NCBI RefSeq assembly: GCF_022387135.1
Contig: NZ_CP092462.1
Location: 1,922,001 to 1,986,000, forward strand
Origin: Comamonas sp. B21-038
GTDB lineage: Bacteria > Pseudomonadota > Gammaproteobacteria > Burkholderiales > Burkholderiaceae_C
Length of the DNA stretch: 64,000 bases
Direction of reading: 5' to 3'
The translations under genes were made by a program, and so were the position numbers. The notes beneath the pieces were generated by a model, which ran no database searches, was not told the origin of the DNA, and saw only the letters and a list, made by a program, of their open reading frames with translations. Positions 10,452 to 17,548 of the stretch are shown here, in pieces (position 1 is the stretch's first letter; each line of letters opens with the position of its first letter).

Positions 10452-10466
10452 GCAGGCTTGGGACGA
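10452..10466 (-). repeat. late-gene upstream repeat, copy 1
   Basis: GCAGGCTTGGGACGA on the + strand, 28 nt before the start of the giant polyvalent gene. One mismatch to the core GCAGGCTTGGCACG shared by eight sites in the late region. Confidence 0.6.
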
Positions 10467-10510
10467 GAGTAGTTCTTAGCTCTGATACATTAAGAAACCA
10501 CCACTTAGAA

Positions 10511-10732
10511 ATGCACATGAACAAGCCAAGCTACATCGCCCTCATTTTTTTGGCAGCTATTGCAGCTTGGCTTTTTCGTTACGACCTGGTGGCTGCAAGT
10601 GATAACAGTGTCGTTTATCGATTGGATAGATGGACCGGGTCCATTCTTGCGGCAGGTACCACGGGCACGCGGGAGCTAAAGCCCATCCCTCAGCCACCGG
10701 CCAATCCCTTTGATAAGTTCGACCCTAAATAG
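10511..10732 (+). CDS. small membrane-anchored protein ending in an NPFDKFD motif
   Basis: A 73-residue protein encoded opposite to the virion genes on both sides. It has an N-terminal hydrophobic helix (IALIFLAAIAAWLF, about residues 8-21), so it is probably an inner-membrane or secreted protein. Its last residues read NPFDKFDPK, nearly the same as the NPFDQFD motif repeated at the start of the giant polyvalent protein next door. No strong ribosome site precedes it and Met3 at 10517 is an alternative start. The shared motif and the membrane helix argue that it is real. Function unknown. Confidence 0.5.
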   Translation: MHMNKPSYIALIFLAAIAAWLFRYDLVAASDNSVVYRLDRWTGSILAAGTTGTRELKPIPQPPANPFDKFDPK

Positions 10733-10733
10733 C

Positions 10734-12293
10734 TTACTTCAATGCTCTGGCTGCAGCACCTTCCCCGTATTTCCTATCGAAATTTGCTGCTTGATCCGGG
10801 TTCGCTTTGAGATATTCCAGAGCGCGAATAGGCACGCCCAGTGAAGTAGACGCGCGCCTTTGCTTGGAGTCTGTCCGATTGAACTCCTGCAAGGCACGGT
10901 CCTGACTTTTGAATTGGGGGTTATCGGCCCACCAGTCAATAAATTTCTGCTCCTTGGCTGCGTTCCTTTTGATCGACTCTTTACCCGAGAGCGGATCGCT
11001 CACCACCTCACCGAAAGACTTCTGGATCTCCACCGGGTTGTAGGTGTGCTTCTCGCCCTTGTCAGCCTGGCCTGGCAGCTCCATGACGCCGTAACGGATC
11101 GCATTCTTTTGCGCATCTGAGAGCTTGGGGTTTTGCTCCAGGGCCAACTGCACTCGCGCATCGGCACGCTGTTGCTTTTCCGATCGCTCACGCGAATCGT
11201 TCGATGCTGCCCGCCCAGCTGCTGCACCAGCGCGCGCATCTGCTCTGCGGCTCAGCTCCAGCTGCGCGTCGGCGCGCTTGTCGGCATGGTCGGCCCGTGC
11301 GTCCTGCTTTAGCTTGAGCTGGTTGCTAAATTCGTCCTGCGAGTATTGGTACAAGGCGGACGGGTTTTCCAAGGACTGCAGCATGGCCATGGCCTCGCGC
11401 TTGTCCTTGGCCTGCAGCGGCGACATCGGCTGCCCATCCACGCCGGTGCGCTGCATCACCAGGCCACCATCCTTGCCCGCCTCGATGCCGGTCACCTTGG
11501 CACCGCTCGGAACAAACCGGTTGTAAAAGTCCGCCACTGCGCCATAGTCGCCGCTCGACAGCGCGGCCATGGCCGGGCCCAGCGCTTGCTTGCGCTCTGC
11601 CCCATCCATCTGGATCTTGGTGTATGCGGATGCCAGGTTATCTTTAAAGGCCGATTGCGCCTCTTTCATGTGCCCGGCTGCGGCGTATTTAAAGGCACGC
11701 TGCTGATTCGCCTTCATGTAGTCGTCAGCCGTGGGAGCGCGCCTTTTCCCGTCCTCACCAACTAGGCCTGCCTCGAATTCCTGGCCCAGTTGGGTATCCA
11801 GCGCCTCCACCGCGTCCTCTTTTGCCCAGGTCTTCTGCTCGCGCGCCTGGCGGGCTGCTTGGTGGTCGCCTTCGCGCACCTCTCGTTTCATGCGCAGCGC
11901 AGCCATGGGGTCGCTCTTGCCGATCACATCGGCCATGGCCAGCATCTTGCTGTTGTCGACCTGGGCCTGCGACATGGTGCCGGCGGTACGCTTGCCCATG
12001 AAATCGGTGATGCCTTGCATGGCAAAGGACTTCGTGTCACCTGCATCATTGGTTGCGACATAGGAGTTTTTGGCCTGGTCAAAGTCCACCTTGTAGCCTT
12101 GGCCGGCCAGCTTTTCCAGCTCGGCGCCGGTATCTGCTGTGTAGCCGGTGGAGGTCTCTGGCTTGGCCTCGGCAATTTTTGCCAGTTCCCGACGCTGCTC
12201 CGCGTCCTCAAACTGCTTCTGCATGCCGCTGAAAATTGATTGCCCTTGCGCGAAACCGCGCCCAAATGCATCGCCTAATGCCATGATTCGCAC
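10734..12293 (-). CDS. putative internal virion (ejection) protein, 519 aa
   Basis: A 519-residue, strongly helical, charged protein rich in Ala, Gln, Lys and Glu. The N-terminus (ALGDAFGRGFAQGQ) is typical of podovirus internal core proteins. Residues about 330-390 (KLKQDARADHADKRADAQ and following) should form a coiled coil. It overlaps the upstream PAPS-reductase-like gene by about 19 nt, so both are translated from the same late mRNA. A second ATG three codons in (12284) is an equally good start. I recognise no catalytic domain; assignment as a gp15-like ejection protein rests on position and composition. Confidence 0.7.
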   Translation of the reverse strand: MRIMALGDAFGRGFAQGQSIFSGMQKQFEDAEQRRELAKIAEAKPETSTGYTADTGAELEKLAGQGYKVDFDQAKNSYVATNDAGDTKSFAMQGITDFMGKRTAGTMSQAQVDNSKMLAMADVIGKSDPMAALRMKREVREGDHQAARQAREQKTWAKEDAVEALDTQLGQEFEAGLVGEDGKRRAPTADDYMKANQQRAFKYAAAGHMKEAQSAFKDNLASAYTKIQMDGAERKQALGPAMAALSSGDYGAVADFYNRFVPSGAKVTGIEAGKDGGLVMQRTGVDGQPMSPLQAKDKREAMAMLQSLENPSALYQYSQDEFSNQLKLKQDARADHADKRADAQLELSRRADARAGAAAGRAASNDSRERSEKQQRADARVQLALEQNPKLSDAQKNAIRYGVMELPGQADKGEKHTYNPVEIQKSFGEVVSDPLSGKESIKRNAAKEQKFIDWWADNPQFKSQDRALQEFNRTDSKQRRASTSLGVPIRALEYLKANPDQAANFDRKYGEGAAARALK

Positions 12294-13048
12294 TCCTTCA
12301 ATTCACTGTCCAATTCCTGCAGGCGCTTGCTCAGCTCTGCTCGTATTTGCTGCAGGCTGACCTGGTACTGCGGCACCTTCTCCGGGTGAAGCTGCTTTAG
12401 GTACTGCGCTTTGCCGTCATCCCACCAGGCGCTGCAGTGCAGACACTCGGGCGCGCTGATGGCTTTGAAATGTTCATACACCGGGCTCATGGGCGCGCCG
12501 ACCTCCTGCAGGTAGTCGAAGACCTGGGCATGACTCCAGTTCAGCAGCGGCAGCAGCACGTCGTAATGCTCGGTGGCACCATTGGCAGGCACCTTTCCTG
12601 TATCGGCCAGCTTGGTGCCACGGATCACAAGATCCACGCCATCGGCTAGCATGCGGTCGTGCATGGGCTTCATCAGGTTGTGCCAGCAGCAATCGAACCG
12701 CCCCACCAGCTGGGTGTCGGTCATGGCGTACTGCTGGCCCATCCAGGTGGACTGCGCTGTGGTCACATCGGAGGGCGTGCCGTTGACGTGCTTCCAGGCC
12801 AACACATCAGCCTCAATCACGCGGAAATCTGGCACCCACTGGCGCACCTGCTCCACCACTGCCAGCGTCTCCGGGATGGTGTCGCCCGTGTGCGTCCAGT
12901 AAACCGGCAGGCCGGCAAGCACCCACGGCTTGAGGAGGTAGACGCATGCCAGCGAGTCCTTGCCGCCGGAGAATTGCAGCGCGCAGCGTCTGCCAGACAA
13001 AAGGGCATCCACTTGGATCACATCGAGTGCATCGGGTCCAGTGGTCAT
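12275..13048 (-). CDS. phosphoadenosine phosphosulfate reductase-like (PP-loop) protein
   Basis: The 257-residue form starts at 13048, where its ATG overlaps the stop of the gp14-like gene in an ATGA junction; a longer upstream frame to 13147 is unlikely. The PP-loop SGGKDS is at about residues 27-32, followed by YWTHTGDT and RGTKLAD, as in the adenine-nucleotide alpha-hydrolase superfamily. A C-terminal ECLHC pair may hold a thiol or iron-sulfur ligand. Family members are PAPS/APS reductases and DndC-like sulfur transferases. Lying inside a virion-protein operon, it is probably a phage protein acting on sulfur metabolism or nucleic acid modification rather than a housekeeping CysH. No Dnd partners are present. 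Confidence 0.82.
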   Translation of the reverse strand: MTTGPDALDVIQVDALLSGRRCALQFSGGKDSLACVYLLKPWVLAGLPVYWTHTGDTIPETLAVVEQVRQWVPDFRVIEADVLAWKHVNGTPSDVTTAQSTWMGQQYAMTDTQLVGRFDCCWHNLMKPMHDRMLADGVDLVIRGTKLADTGKVPANGATEHYDVLLPLLNWSHAQVFDYLQEVGAPMSPVYEHFKAISAPECLHCSAWWDDGKAQYLKQLHPEKVPQYQVSLQQIRAELSKRLQELDSELKECESWH

Positions 13049-13902
13049 ATTGCGATTGCCGCAGACATGCCTACGCCCAGCAGCGTGCCCGTAGTTGCAC
13101 CGGAGGAGGCCTGTGACTGTTGGTAGGCGTTGGACTGCTGGCCCCACATGTTGGCTGCGCTGTTGCCAGCATTTCCCGCCATACCGGCGGCCTGGCCGTA
13201 GCCGGAGTTCAAGCCCGCCAATCCGGTGTTTGCCACTGATTGGCCCATGCCTCCATAGCCTGCCGTGGCGGCCGTGGTCTGCATCCCCATTGCCGGGTAA
13301 CCGGCCAGCGCATTCGACGCACGATCGGTCAGCATTTGGCCTTCCTGTCGCGCGGCCGTGCGAGCGCCGTTCTTGGCAGAGGCGGAAGCAAGTGCCGTGG
13401 TGGCTGACAGCGCATTCGACATCGACCCGTATTTGCCATCGGCCGGGTTCACGCCCATGCGCGCCATCTCGGCCGCCTGGGTGCGCTGCGCGCTGGTGTA
13501 TGCCTGGGACACGTCGGCCGCTGCCTGGCCTGCGAGCTCTTCGCGTTTCGCTTCCGTGTTGAAGGTCTTCGCGTCCTGAATCATCGTGTCTTGCAGGCCG
13601 GTCAGCTGGTCGCGCCGGCCGATTGCATATTCACGGTCGGCCTGCGACTGCTCCCAGGACTGGCGCGCGGTGTCCAGAGCGAACTGAGTCTGCTCCTTCT
13701 GGACGGGCGCCATGTCGTTGGTGTTCTGGATGATCTGCCGGATCATGTCATCCTGAACTCCGAGGTTTCTAACCTGGGCCTCGACCAGGCGCGGGTCAGG
13801 CGCCGGCGTGGAGGTGCCGCCCTCAAAGGTCATCCCGCCCGGGCGCGGGCGAAACGCATGCTCGGGGAGCATGTCCCATTCAGTTTTGTGCCAGCGCGAC
13901 AT
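13045..13902 (-). CDS. T7 gp14-like internal virion protein
   Basis: A 285-residue protein. Residues about 40-150 are helical and Gln-rich. About 150-285 is Gly/Ala/Ser/Met-rich (GYGGMGQSVANTGLAGL and similar) and ends in the hydrophobic TLLGVGMSAAIAI. The piece AEMARMGVNPADGKYGSM is typical of the gp14-like internal proteins of podoviruses, which leave the virion first and help build a channel in the outer membrane. It overlaps the GNAT gene upstream by about 23 nt and the PAPS-reductase-like gene downstream by 4 nt. Confidence 0.78.
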   Translation of the reverse strand: MSRWHKTEWDMLPEHAFRPRPGGMTFEGGTSTPAPDPRLVEAQVRNLGVQDDMIRQIIQNTNDMAPVQKEQTQFALDTARQSWEQSQADREYAIGRRDQLTGLQDTMIQDAKTFNTEAKREELAGQAAADVSQAYTSAQRTQAAEMARMGVNPADGKYGSMSNALSATTALASASAKNGARTAARQEGQMLTDRASNALAGYPAMGMQTTAATAGYGGMGQSVANTGLAGLNSGYGQAAGMAGNAGNSAANMWGQQSNAYQQSQASSGATTGTLLGVGMSAAIAI

Positions 13903-14284
13903 GGTTTCGTCTCCAAAGGGTGCAGATCACCACATCCCCGTTGGGCGTGGCCTGCTTCAAAGTTGCTTCTTCCACCGCGCCAAGCCGGCGCGCCAGATTC
14001 CGAAGTCGGTGGTTCGAGGCCTCCACATATCCGCGCACGGCCTGCACCTTGCAGACCTTAAAGGGATAGGCGAGAAAGGCGCGCAGGAAAGTGCGAGGGA
14101 GATGGCCGTCATCAATGGCCACATGGGCCCAGACGCTGACGCCGTTGTGTTGCTCAAACACTGCCCCGGCCACAAGCTCCCCATCACGGGACCAGCCAAT
14201 ACCAACCCCGCTCTCCAGGCGCAGAAGGCCTGGCATGCGGGATTTCAGATAGTCATAGACCTGATCGGCTTCAAACACCAACAT
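13880..14284 (-). CDS. GNAT-like N-acetyltransferase of podovirus type
   Basis: A 134-residue protein resembling the small acetyltransferases placed before internal virion genes in T7- and Bcep22-like podophages. The centre (AHVAIDDGHLPRTFLRAF) and RGYVEASNHRLRNLARRLG correspond to the acetyl-CoA-binding and C-terminal helix parts of the fold; the A/GNH.. segment is the best match. The target is unknown. The start is preceded by a copy of the late-gene repeat (14297-14311), with 12 nt between it and the ATG and no clear Shine-Dalgarno sequence. Confidence 0.75.
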   Translation of the reverse strand: MLVFEADQVYDYLKSRMPGLLRLESGVGIGWSRDGELVAGAVFEQHNGVSVWAHVAIDDGHLPRTFLRAFLAYPFKVCKVQAVRGYVEASNHRLRNLARRLGAVEEATLKQATPNGDVVICTLWRRNHVALAQN

Positions 14285-14296
14285 GCAGGGAGGGTG

Positions 14297-14311
14297 TCAG
14301 GCTTGGCACGA
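14297..14311 (-). repeat. late-gene upstream repeat, copy 2
   Basis: TCAGGCTTGGCACGA on +, 12 nt from the GNAT start codon. Between the element and the ATG (minus strand) is a pyrimidine-rich CACCCTCCCTGC with no purine-rich ribosome site. Confidence 0.65.
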
Positions 14312-14482
14312 CTCGCCCAACAAAAAGCCAGCATATGAGGGCATAGTTGCTTCCAGCGCGTCGGGAGCGGCTGCCTCAGTAGAACTACAGAGGGGGTGCG
14401 TTCTGCTGCCTCACCAAAGGGCTTTTTCACGTCCGCTTAGCTGATGATGTCCAGCTCCTGGACACCATCCCCCCTCCCAGCA

Positions 14483-14504
14483 GCCCGCAGACGCGGGCTT
14501 TTTT
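14483..14504 (+). terminator. rho-independent terminator
   Basis: GCCCGC (14483-14488), loop AGAC, GCGGGC (14493-14498), followed by six T. It faces + although no + gene lies directly upstream. Confidence 0.75.
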
Positions 14505-14534
14505 GCGTTTTGTGTTTGTGATTCCGGGATATCC

Positions 14535-14556
14535 CTATCACTAGTTTCAGTGATAG
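14535..14556. promoter_or_regulatory. operator-like palindrome
   Basis: CTATCACT, six-base spacer, AGTGATAG: a perfect 8-bp inverted repeat about 170 bp before the IPTL-CTERM-like gene. It could bind a dimeric repressor; no T tract follows, so it is not a terminator. Confidence 0.4.
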
Positions 14557-14723
14557 ACAATTCGCAACAATCTGTTTACATTTATAGTTTTATAGAAAAT
14601 TGTGATCCTCATCGCCTGGCCTGTCCAAGGGCCCTTGCCTTCAAACAGTTCAAAGCCTTGAATCTTCACCTTGAAGGATGTGTTCATCCGCTTCAATTTG
14701 GAGCTCAACTCTCAGGAGAAAAA

Positions 14724-16121
14724 ATGAAAGTTAAGACTCTTTTGGCTACTGCCGGATTAGTTTTCTCAGTCCAGTCTTGGGCAATTGATACTACTGCCTG
14801 GACGTGCAGCAACCTGATTGGATGTGGAACTTCAACGGCCGACGGTGTAGTCACCGATGCTCCTGTAGCAGGCACTACTGGCTATGCATGGGTGAGTACT
14901 CAAATAAATGCCGATGGCTCTAGCCCTGATGATTTTGACTTGACCAAGTTGCCCACCGGCGTTCCGAACACAGAAGTCAGGAACGGCGCAACATATACTT
15001 CCCCACTCTTTGCAGTTCCTGCAGCCAACGCTCCCGTTAGCTTTCAATTCAACTATGTCACTAGTGACGGGGCAGGTTTTTCTGATTTCGCTTGGGCAAG
15101 GCTTCTAGACGCATCTGGTAATGAAGTTGCGCTTCTTTTCACGGCTCGGACAGACCCAGTGGAATCCGTAGTGCCAGGAAACGGAATGCCACCACACCAA
15201 GCAACACTCACTCCACCAAGTGTGCCAATTATTGCAGGCGCTCCGACTTGGACTCCATTGGGGACTGCAGGCGGCGGCACTGGTACATGCTACAACACCG
15301 GCTGTGGCTACTCGGGCTGGATTGAAGCTACATACAATGTTCCTGCGGCAGGATCCTACCGACTTGAAATCGGAGTGGTCAATTGGTCTGACAATGCTCA
15401 GCAGTCCGGTTTGGCGGTTGACGGTCTTCTGGTTGCTGGTCAGCTACCCTCAAGCTTGGCTCTGACGAATCCCGGAACATTGCCAGCCTTTACTCAGCCT
15501 GTGTACTCTGGATCAGTTGCTAACCCCGGCACATCAACCACTGTTGACTTAGTTGTAACTGGTCCAAATGGGTACGTCGAAAACATTCAGGCCACTCTGA
15601 ATCCCGACAATACCTACACTACTCAAGGTGCAGGATTGCCTGCGGGACAGTACTCTGTAACCGCAACACTCACAGGAACGAGTAGCACTCAGACGCAAGA
15701 ATTTACGGTTACGGCTCTCCCTGTAACGCCTCCCGTCATCAACGATGCAAGCTTCAGCACCCAGGTAAATAAGCCAGTTACTGGGAACGCGGGCGATGGC
15801 GGACAAGTCCCCCCTGACTCTGTCTTTGAGGTATTGACCCCACCCACTCAAGGTCAGTTATCCATCGATCCATCCACTGGCGCGTTTACATACACACCGA
15901 TTGCGAATTTCACGGGCACAGCTACAGCTACAGTTCGCGTCTGCTTGCCAACTCCAAACAGCACAGTGTGTGACGATGCAGTACTTACATTTAACGTGCA
16001 AGGCAATGGAAATGGGTCTTCTCCAACCCCTGTCCCCGCCCTCGGCGGTGTTGGTCTACTACTGCTCTCGGGGCTGGTTGCTGGGTCCATGGGCTTCATG
16101 CGCCGGCGCAAATCGATCTGA
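14724..16121 (+). CDS. secreted protein with IPTL-CTERM-like sorting signal
   Basis: The start at 14724 is chosen because AGGAG lies at 14714-14718 and a signal peptide follows at once (MKVKTLLATAGLVFSVQSWA). The 465-residue protein has a beta-rich body, an Ig-like part near residues 250-350, and a cadherin/CshA-like repeat near 350-430 (GQLSIDPSTGAFTYTP). The C-terminus is PTPVPALGGVGLLLLSGLVAG, then an arginine-rich end, the motif-helix-basic pattern of IPTL-CTERM/PEP-CTERM signals read by exosortase-like systems of the outer envelope. It is therefore probably exported and anchored or released at the cell surface. The motif is VPALG rather than IPTL. It is unusual inside a prophage late block; codon composition is less GC-rich than the virion genes. 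Confidence 0.8.
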   Translation: MKVKTLLATAGLVFSVQSWAIDTTAWTCSNLIGCGTSTADGVVTDAPVAGTTGYAWVSTQINADGSSPDDFDLTKLPTGVPNTEVRNGATYTSPLFAVPAANAPVSFQFNYVTSDGAGFSDFAWARLLDASGNEVALLFTARTDPVESVVPGNGMPPHQATLTPPSVPIIAGAPTWTPLGTAGGGTGTCYNTGCGYSGWIEATYNVPAAGSYRLEIGVVNWSDNAQQSGLAVDGLLVAGQLPSSLALTNPGTLPAFTQPVYSGSVANPGTSTTVDLVVTGPNGYVENIQATLNPDNTYTTQGAGLPAGQYSVTATLTGTSSTQTQEFTVTALPVTPPVINDASFSTQVNKPVTGNAGDGGQVPPDSVFEVLTPPTQGQLSIDPSTGAFTYTPIANFTGTATATVRVCLPTPNSTVCDDAVLTFNVQGNGNGSSPTPVPALGGVGLLLLSGLVAGSMGFMRRRKSI

Positions 16122-16127
16122 TCGCGG

Positions 16128-16149
16128 GCCCTCTTCGGAGGGCTTTTTT
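16128..16149 (+). terminator. rho-independent terminator after IPTL-CTERM-like gene
   Basis: GCCCTC, loop TTCG, GAGGGC (16128-16143) and six T. It ends 42 nt before the next start. Confidence 0.85.
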
Positions 16150-16191
16150 CCGCCTATGCATTCCCTATCGCAGCTGAATGCGGCACAGCCT

Positions 16192-16689
16192 ATGATGTTC
16201 AACATGCAGGATGCACCTCAAACCGAAACACCCCTGGATGAGCTGTTGCCCCTCGGGGTGAAAGCCCTCCTTCAGAAGAATGGGGTTCACACAGTGGAGG
16301 ACGTGCGCAAGGCCTACCCCCACACCCTCCTAAAATTTCGGGGCATAGGTATGTCCAAGTTCAGACAGATTGAGGCGGCGTTTTTCCCAGGCAAGAAGTT
16401 TGAGCCGGCCAGAGTGCTCTCACCGATACGTCACGTCAAAGGATCTTCTCTGAATGGCGTACTCTCTCCTGCAATCGTGCGAATTTTGGCGCGTGGTGGG
16501 ATTACGACTGTTGATCAGCTCAAAGCTGCACAGCCGGCTGACCTACTAAAGATCGAACGGCTGGGCGTTGGGATGCTTCGGGAGATCGAGATCGTGTTCT
16601 TTCCAGGTCAGCACTATGAAGTGCCACGCGGCAGGCGCCCGGCGCCGACGCTACCGGATAGCGCTGGCAACCTGCTAACGGACATTTGA
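16192..16689 (+). CDS. protein of two RNAP alpha-CTD-like helix-hairpin-helix modules
   Basis: The 165-residue form from the ATG at 16192 is chosen because its N-terminus (MMFNMQDA) aligns with that of the next gene (MMIAMQDD). Module 1 (about residues 15-75) has LPLGVKALLQKNGVHTVEDV and KFRGIGMSKFRQIEAAFFPG. Module 2 (about 85-150) has LSPAIVRILARGGITTVDQL and LGVGMLREIEIVFFPG. Each matches the alpha C-terminal domain pattern of RNA polymerase (L..L.L..R..N.L...GI.TV..L......LL.I.G.G...L.EI). The alpha N-terminal domain is absent. It could bind DNA upstream elements or compete with host alpha-CTD for activators (inference). A start at 16156 is possible but lies too close to the terminator. 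Confidence 0.72.
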   Translation: MMFNMQDAPQTETPLDELLPLGVKALLQKNGVHTVEDVRKAYPHTLLKFRGIGMSKFRQIEAAFFPGKKFEPARVLSPIRHVKGSSLNGVLSPAIVRILARGGITTVDQLKAAQPADLLKIERLGVGMLREIEIVFFPGQHYEVPRGRRPAPTLPDSAGNLLTDI

Positions 16690-16709
16690 GTTCTCCTCCG
16701 CCGACATCT

Positions 16710-17357
16710 ATGATGATTGCCATGCAGGATGATCCCTCACCTCCAGCTGAGTTGCCCCTGGACAAGATACTTCCACTGCGCCTCAAGAACCTCCTTGAAA
16801 GTAACGGGATCTACACAGTAGAGGCAGCGTTCAGGGCCTACCCAGATCAGTTGCTCAAGCTGCCAGGCATGGGCATAAGCAAGTTCAGGCAACTGGAGCG
16901 GATTCTGTTTCCTGGTGAGACCTTCACGCCACGTCGGGTGCCCCCTCCAATTCCATATGCGCAGGGATCGTCCCTAAACGGCATGCTGTTGCCTGGCACT
17001 GTACAAGCCCTCGCTCGGGGCGGTATCACGACCGTCGCGCAACTGCGTGCAGCTAGCCGGAAGAATCTCCTCGCCATAAAAGCTTTGGGGCCGACAAAGC
17101 TTCGGGAGATTGATAGATTGTTATTGCTGGGCAAGTCGGCCACTACAGTACGGGACGACTTGCCGATCCGCCATATCAAGGGCTCCTCTCTCAATGGCTC
17201 CCTATCCCCAGCCGTTGTGCGAGCCTTGGCCCGCGGTGGGATCACGACGCTTGAGCAGCTGCTTGCCGCGGAGCGGAAGAAACTGATGAACATCAGGGGT
17301 CTGGGTGCACTCAAGCTGAGGGAGATTGAGAGCGTGTACTTTCCGGAGCTTTCTTAG
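16710..17357 (+). CDS. protein of three RNAP alpha-CTD-like helix-hairpin-helix modules
   Basis: A 215-residue paralogue of the preceding gene with three modules (about residues 15-75, 85-145 and 155-215), each with the GI.TV..L and G.G..K.R.IE pattern. Modules 2 and 3 share the linker QGSSLNGMLLPG / KGSSLNGSLSPA, as does the first gene, so the linker is part of the repeating unit. The start at 16710 (MMIAMQDD) is favoured because of alignment with the paralogue; a TTG at 16686 overlapping the stop of gene 1 is the alternative. Tandem duplication with module gain is seen directly. Role in transcription is inference. Confidence 0.75.
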   Translation: MMIAMQDDPSPPAELPLDKILPLRLKNLLESNGIYTVEAAFRAYPDQLLKLPGMGISKFRQLERILFPGETFTPRRVPPPIPYAQGSSLNGMLLPGTVQALARGGITTVAQLRAASRKNLLAIKALGPTKLREIDRLLLLGKSATTVRDDLPIRHIKGSSLNGSLSPAVVRALARGGITTLEQLLAAERKKLMNIRGLGALKLREIESVYFPELS

Positions 17358-17548
17358 TCCATCACTCCGTCAGCTGGCTAACTGTAAGTCGACGTAAGAA
17401 AGACCTGATAGGATCTTGTTCGCCCTCGCCCAGCTAATTGCATCTGAAAAAATTATGCTTGGGTTGCTGTGCAATTAATTTCATCATGATCAATATTTAA
17501 GCACACACAACTCGAGAAATTGAATTCTATAATCGGGAGTACAAAAAA

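Larger units (their letters stand above)
14312..14723. other. left boundary of the accessory block, no gene seen
   Basis: This gap between the GNAT gene (-) and the IPTL-CTERM-like gene (+) holds a + strand intrinsic terminator (14483-14504) and an operator-like palindrome (14535-14556). There is an extended open frame upstream of 14724, but its codons look random. The terminator faces into the cassette with nothing upstream on + to terminate, which fits insulation of the block or loss of a former gene. Confidence 0.5.

Noticed and set aside
17528..17533. Perfect TATAAT before the OLD-like gene
   Set aside because: No -35 at the right spacing, and the ribosome site would lie before the transcription start; not called as a promoter.
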